NCBI GenBank assembly: GCA_964625335.1
Contig: CAZVBE010000002.1
Location: 1-64,000 of the forward strand
Direction: 5' to 3'
Source: CAZGUG01 sp964625335
Lineage (GTDB): Bacteria; Bacillota; Clostridia; Ch29
DNA length: 64,000 bases
Position 1 is the stretch's first letter; each line of letters opens with the position of its first letter. Shown in pieces: positions 7,731-16,890 of this stretch. The notes beneath the pieces were generated by a model. That model ran no database searches and was not told the origin of the DNA. It was given only the letters and a program-made list of their open reading frames with translations. The position numbers and the translations under genes were made by a program.

Positions 7731-10217
7731 ATGTTTCATAATAAAAAATGGATATGTGGTTATGCTGACAGTGAAATAATTAATAAACTGACCAAGGAAT
7801 CGGGTATTTCTCCGCTCCTTGCTGCGGCCCTTGTGAACAGGGGAGTTGACAGCAAAGAGGCTGCGGAAGAGTTTTTGCACCCCGAATTAAGTCAACTGGC
7901 CGATCCTTTTTTGCTGCCGGATATGGTGGTGTCTGTCGAAAGGATAGTCGATGCACTCGACCGGGGAGAGAAGATTTGTATATACGGAGACTATGATGTT
8001 GACGGTATAACTTCTGTTTCCGTTATAATGAGGATGTTAAAAACGGCTGAGGCAGATGTATTTTTTTATATTCCCGGCAGGATGGATGAGGGATATGGAT
8101 TGAACAAACAGGCAGTTGAAGATATTCATGCAAAGGGCGCCCGGCTTCTTATCACGGTTGACTGTGGAATTGCATCCTTTGAGGAAATCGAGCTGTGTAA
8201 CAGGTTGGGTATCGACGTAATTGTAACCGACCACCACCAATGCCAGCAGCAGCTTCCCCCTGCTCTCGGAGTTATTAATCCAAAGCGAAATGACAGCGCA
8301 TATCCCTTTAGGGAATTTGCCGGTGTGGGTATTGCATATAAACTGTGTACTGCCCTGAAGAAAAAAATGTGTGACAGGGGAACCTTTCGGTTGCTGCAGG
8401 AAACGGCCGTGGAGCAGGATATGCTTGATCTGGTGGCCCTTGGAACGGTGGCGGATATTGTACCTTTAACCGGTGAAAACCGGGTGTTGGTATATGAGGG
8501 TTTAAAGCAAATGAACAACACGGGGAATTCGGGGCTTAAGGCGCTTATACAGGTTTCAGGTATAGGGGACCGTCAAATAAATACAGGCCAGGTCGCCTTT
8601 ATGCTGGCTCCCAGAATCAATGCATCAGGCAGGCTTTCGGTGGCAGAAAAAGGTGTCAGGCTTCTGCTTGAAGAAGATGAAGATGCCGCCCTTGTGCTGG
8701 CAAAGGAAATGGACCGGCAAAACCGGGAAAGACAGGCAGTGGAGAATCGAATCCTTGAAGAGGCGGTGGAAATGGCTAAGGAAAGAATAAACGACAGCAT
8801 ATTTGTGTTGGCTTCCGCCCATTGGCATCCCGGAGTCATAGGTATCGTAGCTTCAAGGATAGTTGAAAGGTATAATAAGCCTGCCATTCTGCTGCACATA
8901 GATGGTGAGGAGGCCAGGGGCTCCGCAAGGGGCATTCCGGGGCTGGATCTGTATGAGCTGCTTTCAGAGTGCAGACATTTATATAAAAGTTTCGGAGGGC
9001 ACAGACAGGCGGCGGGTCTGACCCTTGAAACAGGCAGGCTTAAAGGCTTTACCCGGGAAATAAACCTCGCGGCTGCGGAGGCTATGAAGGATATCGACGG
9101 CAGATACATTATTAAGGCCGACGGGGATATAACCGGGACGAATATTACGACGGAGGATGCAGCCGAGTTTAAGCTTCTTGAACCCTGTGGTTGTGGAAAC
9201 CCCTCAGCCCTGTTCATAAAGCGTGGCGTATTGGTATCGGGATTAAAAAGAGTCGGCAGGCAAAGGGAACACCTCAAACTGACGGTGGATGAAAAGGGCA
9301 GCAGGTACGACTGTATAGCTTTCGGGTGGAAGGAAACCGGCCGGCCGGTTGCGGGCGAAAGGCTGGACATATTATTCTCTCCGCAGGTTAACCATTGGCT
9401 GGGGAAGGAAAACCTGCAGCTGCTGCTTAAGGATATTAAAGGGCAGGTAGACCAGGGACAGTTTCTCATCGAATGGTATGACAGCATACTGGATTTGGAC
9501 GACCATGGGGCCTTTGTACCGGTAACCGGGCTGGAGCTGCCCGGCTGTGTGAAAATACAAAGAACGGGGGACAGATACGGGCTATTGACAGATCTGTTCA
9601 ATAAATCCACAGGCAATATCCTTATGGTTAACGGCTACAGGGATGTGGTTGACGCAATTTCAGTACTTTCCCCCTATCCCGGTGTAGATGTGTGTTTTGG
9701 ACGCCTCGGAGATTACTGCGCATATAAGAACTATATTGTTGTGCATCCCCATTCATTCAAAGGAATGGAAAGCTGCCCGGGGAAACTGTATTGTTTTGGC
9801 GGTTCTGTTTTGCCCGTACAACTTGAGGCCATAGGCAGATTGCGGAACACACAGTCCGTAATGCTGGTGGATGAGGATTTCCGCTGTTTAAGCGCGGAGC
9901 TGGAAAGTATACTGCCCGATAAAAACATGCTGGCCGGGATTTATCGTTTGATTAAAAGCAGTGGCGGCATGCCCTTTGAAATATACTTAAGGAAGATGAT
10001 AAAGAAAGGTATAAGTCCTGCCACAGCGGTATTGGGAATAGAAGGGCTAAAGGACACCAACCTGATAGAGGTGCAAGGCGGCATGATGTCTTTAATGCCG
10101 GCACCGGAAAGCAAGGTGGAAATTTTTAAGGCGCGGCCCTTTCAAATAATAATGAAAACCGCCGATGCTGCCGAATATTGCTGTAATACTATAAATAAAT
10201 ACCTTTTTGATATATAA
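7731..10217 (+). CDS. recJ: Single-stranded-DNA exonuclease RecJ with long C-terminal extension
   Basis: 5'-3' ssDNA exonuclease of recombination and mismatch repair. The DHH phosphoesterase motifs are intact: YGDYDVDG (85-92), VDCGI, and the TDHHQ manganese motif (DHH 167-169). The DHHA1 motif GGHRQAAG is in the middle third, followed by an OB-like domain to about residue 560. The remaining 270 or so residues form an extra C-terminal region also present in other Clostridial RecJ proteins. The ATG at 7731 follows a TTGGGGGA site; a TTG 15 bp upstream is less likely. A Rel synthetase gene follows. Confidence 0.94.
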   Translation: MFHNKKWICGYADSEIINKLTKESGISPLLAAALVNRGVDSKEAAEEFLHPELSQLADPFLLPDMVVSVERIVDALDRGEKICIYGDYDVDGITSVSVIMRMLKTAEADVFFYIPGRMDEGYGLNKQAVEDIHAKGARLLITVDCGIASFEEIELCNRLGIDVIVTDHHQCQQQLPPALGVINPKRNDSAYPFREFAGVGIAYKLCTALKKKMCDRGTFRLLQETAVEQDMLDLVALGTVADIVPLTGENRVLVYEGLKQMNNTGNSGLKALIQVSGIGDRQINTGQVAFMLAPRINASGRLSVAEKGVRLLLEEDEDAALVLAKEMDRQNRERQAVENRILEEAVEMAKERINDSIFVLASAHWHPGVIGIVASRIVERYNKPAILLHIDGEEARGSARGIPGLDLYELLSECRHLYKSFGGHRQAAGLTLETGRLKGFTREINLAAAEAMKDIDGRYIIKADGDITGTNITTEDAAEFKLLEPCGCGNPSALFIKRGVLVSGLKRVGRQREHLKLTVDEKGSRYDCIAFGWKETGRPVAGERLDILFSPQVNHWLGKENLQLLLKDIKGQVDQGQFLIEWYDSILDLDDHGAFVPVTGLELPGCVKIQRTGDRYGLLTDLFNKSTGNILMVNGYRDVVDAISVLSPYPGVDVCFGRLGDYCAYKNYIVVHPHSFKGMESCPGKLYCFGGSVLPVQLEAIGRLRNTQSVMLVDEDFRCLSAELESILPDKNMLAGIYRLIKSSGGMPFEIYLRKMIKKGISPATAVLGIEGLKDTNLIEVQGGMMSLMPAPESKVEIFKARPFQIIMKTADAAEYCCNTINKYLFDI

Positions 10218-10254
10218 TATTCAACAAGATTACTAAAAATAGCGGGTGAACAGA

Positions 10255-12429
10255 GTGCTTGAAAAGCTTATCAACAAAATTGAACAGTATAATCCCGATA
10301 TGGACCTGAGTATTGTCATAAAGGCCTATAACTATGCACAGCAGGCCCATCAGGGACAAAGAAGGGTATCGGGAGACCCATATATAAACCACCCTGCCCA
10401 TGTATCAATGATCCTTGCAGAACTGGAACTGGATTTAAACACAATCGTGGCAGGGTTACTCCATGACGTCATTGAAGATACAGCCTCCGCTATGCAGGAT
10501 ATAGAAAGGGAATTCGGCAGTGAGGTTGCACAGTTGGTGGACGGTGTAACAAAGCTGGGTAAAATAAGGTATGAGACCAAGGAAGAGGAGCAGGCAGAAA
10601 ACTTACGGAAGATGTTCATAGCAATGGCCAAGGATATCCGGGTTATTTTGATTAAGCTGGCCGACAGGGTTCATAATATGAGGACATTAGGGTACCTTCC
10701 CGAAGTCAAGAGAAAGGAAAAGGCAAAGGAAACCCTTGAGATATATGCTCCTATAGCGCACAGGCTTGGTATGTCAAAAATAAAATGGGAACTGGAAGAT
10801 CTGGCCCTGAGGCACCTTGACCCCAAGGGATACTATGAATTGGTGGAAAGGGTTGCAACCAAAAGAATGGAAAGGGAAGAATACATTAAAGAAATTATAA
10901 CCGAGCTGCGTGAAAGACTGGGTGAAATGAATATATCGGGCAAGATAGAGGGCAGGCCTAAACATTTTTACAGTATATACAAAAAAATGGTGTATCAGAA
11001 CAAGGCCTTTGAACAGATATTTGACCTTACCGCCATAAGGATTATTGTGGATTCGATAAAGGACTGCTATGGAGTATTGGGGACGGTGCATGCAATGTGG
11101 AAGCCGATCCCGGGACGTTTCAAGGATTATATTGCCATGCCCAAGCCCAATATGTACCAATCGCTGCATACAACGGTGATCGGGGATAAAGGTGAACCAC
11201 TGGAAATCCAGATAAGGACCTGGGAAATGCACAGAATTTCCGAATATGGTATAGCTGCCCATTGGATGTATAAAGAGCATAAAAGGAACCAGGACGAGTT
11301 TGACAAAAAACTCTCATGGTTAAGGCAATTTATGGAATGGGAAAGGGATACGAAGGATGCAAGGGAGTTCATGGAAACGCTTAAGATTGACCTGTTTACC
11401 GACGAAGTATTTGTTTTTACTCCCAAGGGAGAAGTAGTAGACCTTCCTAACGGCTCCACACCCATTGACTTTGCATACAAGATACACAGCGGCGTGGGAA
11501 ATTCCTGTGTCGGGGCAAAGGTGAACGGTAAAATAGTATCGCTGGAATATAAGCTGAAAAATGGCGACATTGTAGAGATCCTGACATCCTCCAACTCACC
11601 GGGGCCCAGCAGGGATTGGCTGAAGATTGTTAAAAGCTCGTCTGCCAGGAACAGGATAAGACAGTGGTTTAAGAAGGAGAAAAGGGAAGAAAATCTGGAA
11701 AGCGGCAAGGAAATATTTGAAAAGGGACTGAAGAAACAAGGTTTTACGTCAAACGATGTACTGCGCCCTGAATGGATAGAAAAGGTGCTTAAAAAGTTTG
11801 GATTTCAGAATATGGATGACATGTACGCCACATTGGGATATGGAGGGCTTACCTTTAATCAGGTATTTGGCCGGTTTAAGGAAGAGATGAGGAAGGAAAA
11901 GGCCGGTGAAGATAAAAGAGCAGAGATAATTCCAACGCCCCAGGAAAGCCAGGTTCGAAAAGAGATGCCCGACCCGCAAACGGGTGTGGTGGTTAAGGGT
12001 ATGACCAATATAATGGTGAGGTTTGCCAAATGCTGCAACCCGGTTCCGGGGGATAAGATTCTAGGGTATATTACCAGAGGCAGAGGCGTATCGGTACACA
12101 GGCTTGATTGTGCCAATGTCAGTGAACACCTGGAAGATATTCACCGGTTAATAGAAGTGGAATGGTTTACCGACGACAGCAAGGATGTTTCATATATAAC
12201 CGACCTGCAGATTAAAGCCTTTGACCGGTCAGGTCTGTTGTCAGATATTGCAGGCGTTGTGACCGAGGCAAAGCTGCCGGTTAAAGCAATTAATGCAAGG
12301 GCAAACAAGGATAATACGGCGGTAATAAACATGACTTTGGCGATAAACAGTACATCTCAGTTAAATCAGTTGATTAAGAAACTGAAAACCGTAGAAAGCG
12401 TCAGTGAAGTATACAGGGTTAAGGGGTAA
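10255..12429 (+). CDS. relA: Bifunctional (p)ppGpp synthetase/hydrolase Rel
   Basis: Stringent-response enzyme that makes and degrades (p)ppGpp on ribosomes. Domain order is HD hydrolase (GLLHDVIEDT near residue 70), synthetase with RFKDYIAMPK (an RxKD motif, as in bifunctional enzymes) and EYGIAAHW, TGS (about 385-450), a zinc-finger-like region containing FAKCCNPVPGD, and C-terminal ACT (about 650-724). Both active sites look intact. GCGGGTGA upstream favours the GTG at 10255 (724 aa); a GTG 9 bp earlier is in frame. recJ-rel-dtd is a common Firmicute order. Confidence 0.96.
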   Translation: MLEKLINKIEQYNPDMDLSIVIKAYNYAQQAHQGQRRVSGDPYINHPAHVSMILAELELDLNTIVAGLLHDVIEDTASAMQDIEREFGSEVAQLVDGVTKLGKIRYETKEEEQAENLRKMFIAMAKDIRVILIKLADRVHNMRTLGYLPEVKRKEKAKETLEIYAPIAHRLGMSKIKWELEDLALRHLDPKGYYELVERVATKRMEREEYIKEIITELRERLGEMNISGKIEGRPKHFYSIYKKMVYQNKAFEQIFDLTAIRIIVDSIKDCYGVLGTVHAMWKPIPGRFKDYIAMPKPNMYQSLHTTVIGDKGEPLEIQIRTWEMHRISEYGIAAHWMYKEHKRNQDEFDKKLSWLRQFMEWERDTKDAREFMETLKIDLFTDEVFVFTPKGEVVDLPNGSTPIDFAYKIHSGVGNSCVGAKVNGKIVSLEYKLKNGDIVEILTSSNSPGPSRDWLKIVKSSSARNRIRQWFKKEKREENLESGKEIFEKGLKKQGFTSNDVLRPEWIEKVLKKFGFQNMDDMYATLGYGGLTFNQVFGRFKEEMRKEKAGEDKRAEIIPTPQESQVRKEMPDPQTGVVVKGMTNIMVRFAKCCNPVPGDKILGYITRGRGVSVHRLDCANVSEHLEDIHRLIEVEWFTDDSKDVSYITDLQIKAFDRSGLLSDIAGVVTEAKLPVKAINARANKDNTAVINMTLAINSTSQLNQLIKKLKTVESVSEVYRVKG

Positions 12430-12464
12430 ACAAATCCCGAAACAAAGAAAAATGGAGGCGGCAT

Positions 12465-12908
12465 ATGAGAGCGGTGGTACAGAGGGCTTCTATGGGCCGG
12501 GTAATAGTTGAGAATAAGGAAATAGGACGTATTAAGCAGGGTTTTGTTGTGCTTTTGGGTATTTGTAGAGACGACAGTATGGAAGATACCGAATATTTGG
12601 CTGAGAAAATCATTAACCTGAGGGTTTTCGAGGATTCGGAAGGGAAGATGAATCTTTCGCTTAAGGATGTTGGAGGGGAATTGCTTGTGGTGTCCCAGTT
12701 TACACTGTACGGTGACTGCAGGAAGGGCAGAAGGCCCAGCTTTACAAGCGCTGCTTTGCCGGAAAAGGCTGAGAAGCTGTACAACGGGTTTGTCAATGTG
12801 TGCGGACAAAAGGGTGTAAGGGTTCAGACCGGCAAGTTTCAGGCCCATATGGAAGTGGAGCTTATAAACGACGGACCGGTCACCCTTATTATAGAAAGCA
12901 AAAAGTAG
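12465..12908 (+). CDS. dtd: D-aminoacyl-tRNA deacylase
   Basis: Proofreading enzyme that hydrolyses D-aminoacyl-tRNA. The 147-aa length is standard. The signature segments SQFTLYGDC and the C-terminal GPVTLIIES are present, with the invariant cross-subunit Gly-cis-Pro dipeptide in the latter. It starts with ATG after GGAGG, 35 bp downstream of rel. Confidence 0.96.
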   Translation: MRAVVQRASMGRVIVENKEIGRIKQGFVVLLGICRDDSMEDTEYLAEKIINLRVFEDSEGKMNLSLKDVGGELLVVSQFTLYGDCRKGRRPSFTSAALPEKAEKLYNGFVNVCGQKGVRVQTGKFQAHMEVELINDGPVTLIIESKK

Positions 12909-12922
12909 GGAGGGAATCTGAT

Positions 12923-13543
12923 TTGATATTTGGAAGAATTACTGCCGGCATATATGCAACCAACTGTTATGTTATAGGATGCGATAATACCAAACAGGGG
13001 GTAATAGTAGATCCGGGCGGGGATTTTGAACGCATAATGCGAACGGCAGCCAAAAACGGACTGGATATAAAGTATATTATTCTGACTCACGGCCACTTTG
13101 ACCATATAGGGGCCCTCAAGCAGGTAAAGGAACAGACAAAAGCTCCCGTGGCAATACACCGGGAGGATGCATATATGCTGCAGGATCCGGATAAGAGTCT
13201 GGCAAATCCGGCAGGCGAAAGTCAAGGTACCGATGCCGCCGACATACTGCTTAAAGACGGCGACCTGTTGGAAGTGGGGGACCTTACCATGGAAATAATA
13301 CATACTCCCGGGCATACCACCGGCGGCATATGTATAAAAATAGGCGATGAAATGCTGATAAGCGGGGATACCCTTTTCGCCGATTCGGTGGGCAGAACAG
13401 ACCTTCCGGGAGGAGATTATGATGCCCTTATACGGTCGATAAAAACGAAACTAATGCCGCTGGACGAAGATATGAAGGTATATCCCGGGCACGGTGGTGC
13501 AACAACCATAGGAAAAGAAAAGAAGACCAATCCCTTTTTGTAG
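12923..13543 (+). CDS. Metallo-beta-lactamase-fold hydrolase (glyoxalase II-like)
   Basis: A 206-aa hydrolase with the HxHxDH zinc motif THGHFDHIG, then HTPGHTTGG, SGDTLF and PGHGG. It is the YcbL/glyoxalase II-like subgroup that often follows dtd in Firmicutes. The substrate is not known; a thioester is likely. The TTG at 12923 is chosen because AGGGAGGG lies 8 bases upstream, and the sequence IFGRITAGIYATNCYV after it begins the conserved fold. A longer frame starting within dtd has no site. Confidence 0.88.
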   Translation: MIFGRITAGIYATNCYVIGCDNTKQGVIVDPGGDFERIMRTAAKNGLDIKYIILTHGHFDHIGALKQVKEQTKAPVAIHREDAYMLQDPDKSLANPAGESQGTDAADILLKDGDLLEVGDLTMEIIHTPGHTTGGICIKIGDEMLISGDTLFADSVGRTDLPGGDYDALIRSIKTKLMPLDEDMKVYPGHGGATTIGKEKKTNPFL

Positions 13544-13606
13544 CAGGAAAAGAATATCCCCGGACGTTGTGGTTAAAATAATAAAAACAAGTCCGGGAGG
13601 GTTACG

Positions 13607-13786
13607 ATGAAGGGGTTGGACAGGTATACAAAAGCAAATCTATACAAAACCGCCGAGGACATTGATTTCCATGAATTTTATGAAATGGTGGAAGAGGGCA
13701 TGTCCCATACCGAAATAGCAGAGGAATTGGGTGTGAGCAAGAAGGTAGTGGACTGGCTGGCGGAAGAAATAGAAAAGGATGTTTAG
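13607..13786 (+). CDS. 59-aa helix-turn-helix-like small protein
   Basis: A short gene with a strong GGGAGGG site before its ATG. The product is acidic and helical. The segment from about residue 33 (SHTEIAEELGVSKKVVDWL) reads as a helix-turn-helix of the resolvase/sigma-70 region 4 sort. It overlaps the first possible hemZ start by 8 bp and ends 1 bp before the chosen one, suggesting coupled translation. Family and targets are unknown; it could bind DNA or be a small partner of the HemZ step. Confidence 0.7.
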   Translation: MKGLDRYTKANLYKTAEDIDFHEFYEMVEEGMSHTEIAEELGVSKKVVDWLAEEIEKDV

Positions 13787-13787
13787 A

Positions 13788-15287
13788 ATGATTAAGGTGT
13801 TTACCGAGGGGCACGATTATTATTATGAGGTTGCCGATATTCTGGCAAACTACTGCCTGCGGGATAAAATTGAGTTTGTAGAAAAAGAGGTTCCGGCGGA
13901 AAGCCGGAGTCTTTTTGTACATAGTATTATGAAAAGCAATTCATACGGAATGGAATTTAAGTGCAGTATTTCCGGCGAAGGCAGGTCGGTTTGCGAGACC
14001 GACCGGTTTGAGGCTGTTGACGGCGATAGACTGGCAGTCAGAAAACAATACAAGAGATATGTGAAGCACAACCTGCTGAAGGCGGCAGAAAAATATTTTC
14101 ACAAAGGGCTGCGCTGGGGTATACTTACCGGAATAAGACCGGTGAAAATGGTCCATAAGCTGATGGACCGGGGTTTTGACAACAGGTATATTTTTAAACA
14201 CCTGACCCAATTTTACAGGCTGGCCCCGGAAAAGGCGCAGCTTGGCATTGATATAGCAATAAACGAGAGAAAATTCATACTGCCCTATGACCCTGGAAAG
14301 GTGAGCATCTACATAAGTATACCCTTTTGTCCCACCCGCTGTTCCTATTGTTCGTTCCCATCCAATGAAATGTCAAGGTGGGGAAGCCTTACCGACCGGT
14401 ATGTTGAGTGTCTTATAAATGAAATTCAGGCGGTTGGAACAGCCTTGGCCGGCCGTGGGTTTATTTGTGATACCGTATATATAGGCGGAGGCACGCCCAC
14501 ATCCCTGAATCTTTCACAACTTGGCACACTGTTGGAGAGCATTAACCGATACTTTCTCAACGCCCAAACCAGAGAGTTTACCGTTGAGGCGGGGCGTCCG
14601 GATACCCTGGATAAAGACAAGCTGGAAGCAATAAAAAGGTATGGAGCAACCAGAATAAGTATTAATCCGCAGACAATGAATGCATCCACTCTTGAAATAA
14701 TAGGCAGGAAGCACAGTCCGGAGGATATACTTACCGCCTTTGAGTTGGCAAGGCAATACGGACACGATAATATAAACATGGACATAATAATGGGACTGCC
14801 GGGGGAAAACAGTGATTTGGTTGAAAATACCCTGGAGCATATAGGAAGGTTAAAACCCGAGGGGGTTACGGTACATACCCTGGCAATAAAAAGAGCATCC
14901 AGGCTGCAAGAAGAAGCCTTTGAAGCCGACTGGGTTGAGGAACAGGAAGTGGAAGCTATGATGCAGCTTAGTGTCGGATATTTACTCAATATGGGGATGA
15001 AACCCTATTATCTGTACAGGCAAAAATATATGGTGGGAAATCTGGAAAACATAGGTTTTTGTCTGCCGGGATTTGAAGGGATGTATAATATGCAGATTAT
15101 GGAGGAAAAGCAGACCATAATCGGAATAGGGGCGGGGGCAGCATCCAAACTGGTTTACCTGTCGGAGGACCGGCTTGAGAGAAAGGCAAACCCCAAAAGT
15201 CTCACGCACTATATAGAAAGGGCGGAGAGTATAGCTTCAGGCAAGCAGGAAATTATATCCGCATTGCAAAGCGGTGCCCGATTGTAG
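13788..15287 (+). CDS. hemZ: Coproporphyrinogen III oxidase-like radical SAM protein HemZ
   Basis: Oxygen-independent coproporphyrinogen dehydrogenase family, HemN-like. An N-terminal domain of about 160 residues is followed by the cluster motif CPTRCSYCSFPS, then GGGTPT and the HemN-type SINPQTMN stretch. Length 499 aa is normal for HemZ. AAGGA 8 bases upstream favours the ATG at 13788; an ATG at 13779 overlaps the preceding gene. No other heme genes are in the window, so a true role in heme synthesis is not assured. Confidence 0.9.
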   Translation: MIKVFTEGHDYYYEVADILANYCLRDKIEFVEKEVPAESRSLFVHSIMKSNSYGMEFKCSISGEGRSVCETDRFEAVDGDRLAVRKQYKRYVKHNLLKAAEKYFHKGLRWGILTGIRPVKMVHKLMDRGFDNRYIFKHLTQFYRLAPEKAQLGIDIAINERKFILPYDPGKVSIYISIPFCPTRCSYCSFPSNEMSRWGSLTDRYVECLINEIQAVGTALAGRGFICDTVYIGGGTPTSLNLSQLGTLLESINRYFLNAQTREFTVEAGRPDTLDKDKLEAIKRYGATRISINPQTMNASTLEIIGRKHSPEDILTAFELARQYGHDNINMDIIMGLPGENSDLVENTLEHIGRLKPEGVTVHTLAIKRASRLQEEAFEADWVEEQEVEAMMQLSVGYLLNMGMKPYYLYRQKYMVGNLENIGFCLPGFEGMYNMQIMEEKQTIIGIGAGAASKLVYLSEDRLERKANPKSLTHYIERAESIASGKQEIISALQSGARL

Positions 15288-15316
15288 TTGACACCGGTTG
15301 GGTTGTGGACTATAAT
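15288..15316 (+). promoter_or_regulatory. Sigma-A promoter of the hisS leader
   Basis: Consensus TTGACA (15288-15293), 17 bp spacer and TATAAT (15311-15316), starting directly after the hemZ stop codon. It drives the T-box leader. Confidence 0.88.
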
Positions 15317-15322
15317 GGTTTT

Positions 15323-15590
15323 AAAATCCGCATAGCGAATACGGACGATGACGGAAAGAGTAGCCGCCCGGTGGCGTACAGGGAAGAGAGGCCTTGACTG
15401 AGAGCCCCTTAACGTTTTACGGCCGGCGAAAGACATTCCTAAGTCTTTCGGCTGAAAACAACAGTAAGCCGTTACGTTGGAAGCGTTAATTTCATTGAGT
15501 GGGATATTAATATGTCCAAGCAGGGTGGCAACGCGGGAAACCCCGTCCCTGATGACAGTTCACACATGTCATTGGGGATTTGTTATTTTT
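15323..15590 (+). promoter_or_regulatory. T-box riboswitch upstream of hisS
   Basis: The leader contains the conserved T-box sequence AGGGTGGCAACGCGG (15522-15536), whose bulge pairs with the acceptor end of uncharged tRNA. A terminator hairpin follows, in which ATGACA pairs with TGTCAT within 15546-15578, then a T-rich tract. By position it senses uncharged tRNA-His and lets transcription continue into hisS-aspS. I could not fix the specifier codon in Stem I by eye. Confidence 0.9.
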
Positions 15591-15613
15591 TGCAGAAAAG
15601 AGGAGGTAGTATT

Positions 15614-16885
15614 ATGGCAATAAAAAGGCCCAGGGGCACCAGAGATGTGCTTCCCAGGGAAGTGTATAAATGGCACTATGTTGAGAATATGTTCAGACAG
15701 ATTTGCAGGGAGTTTGGGTTTGGCGAAATAAGGACGCCGCTCTTTGAGGATACTGAATTGTTTCAAAGGGGCGTTGGGGAAACAACCGATGTTGTGCAAA
15801 AAGAAATGTATACCTTTGAAGACAAGGGTGGCAGGAGTATAACCTTAAAACCGGAAGTAACTGCACCGGTGGTTAGGGCGTTCATTGAGCATAAACTGTA
15901 CGCTGATATACAGCCGTTAAAGGCATACTATATAACCCCCTGTTTCAGGTATGAACGGCCTCAATCGGGGAGGCTCCGCGCATTTCACCAGTTCGGGATA
16001 GAAATAATAGGGTCGCCTTATTCTTCGGCGGACGCCGAGGTAATATCCCTTGCTATGATGTTCTTTAAAAGGCTTGGGTTAAAGGATTTGGAACTTAGGA
16101 TTAACAGCGTCGGATGTTCCGATTGCAGAAAGGAATACGGCAGCAGGTTAAGGGAGTTTCTTTCCGAAAAGCTTCCTCTTTTGTGCGAGACCTGCAACAT
16201 ACGATACAATACAAACCCTATGCGTATAATAGACTGCAAGGAGGAAAAATGCCGGAAGGCGGTAGAGGGAATACCACTGATGATTGATTATATATGCGAT
16301 GAGTGTAAGTACCACTTTGAAAGCCTGAAAAAACATCTTGAGAGCATGGATATTGGCTATACCGTTGACCCTGCCATTGTAAGGGGCCTTGATTACTATA
16401 CAAAGACTGCCTTTGAAATAGTATCCCGGGATATTGGCTCCCAGGGCACTGTCTGCGGCGGCGGCAGGTACGACGGGCTTGTCGAGGAATGCGGAGGGCC
16501 TCCCACACCGGGGATCGGCTTTGGACTTGGCATCGAAAGACTGCTGCTTACGCTGGAAAGCCAGGGTATAGAAATTGAGAAGGAGGAAGGCATCGACCTG
16601 TTTATTGCAAATATCGGCAATGAGGCGGCAAAAGCCGCCCTAAGCATTGTTCACAGGATGAGAGGTGCCGGAGTTGCGGCCGAGTGCGACCATATGGGCA
16701 GAAGCTTAAGGGCCCAGATGAAATATTCAGATAAGATTGGTGCTAAGTTTACCATAGTGCTGGGGGACCAGGAACTTGAACAGCGTATTGTTGCCGTAAA
16801 GAATATGGCAAGCGGTGAAGAAACCAGGGTAGAATTGAATATACAAAAAATCAAGGATACAATAAAGACCAAAAAAGGGGAGTAA
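15614..16885 (+). CDS. hisS: Histidyl-tRNA synthetase
   Basis: Class II synthetase charging tRNA-His. Motif 2 (CFRYERPQSGR) and the histidine-specific GLDYYT segment are present, with the C-terminal anticodon-binding domain from about residue 325. The ATG at 15614 lies behind AGGAGG and begins AIKRPRGTRD as in the family; an in-frame extension upstream would run into the T-box terminator. Length is 423 aa. aspS starts 5 bp after the stop, so the T-box probably controls both. Confidence 0.97.
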   Translation: MAIKRPRGTRDVLPREVYKWHYVENMFRQICREFGFGEIRTPLFEDTELFQRGVGETTDVVQKEMYTFEDKGGRSITLKPEVTAPVVRAFIEHKLYADIQPLKAYYITPCFRYERPQSGRLRAFHQFGIEIIGSPYSSADAEVISLAMMFFKRLGLKDLELRINSVGCSDCRKEYGSRLREFLSEKLPLLCETCNIRYNTNPMRIIDCKEEKCRKAVEGIPLMIDYICDECKYHFESLKKHLESMDIGYTVDPAIVRGLDYYTKTAFEIVSRDIGSQGTVCGGGRYDGLVEECGGPPTPGIGFGLGIERLLLTLESQGIEIEKEEGIDLFIANIGNEAAKAALSIVHRMRGAGVAAECDHMGRSLRAQMKYSDKIGAKFTIVLGDQELEQRIVAVKNMASGEETRVELNIQKIKDTIKTKKGE

Positions 16886-16890
16886 ATAGT

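Noticed and set aside
8573..9616. 347-codon minus-strand open frame opposite recJ
   Set aside because: It is a Ser/Pro-rich shadow of recJ codon bias, with no ribosome site and no family pattern.
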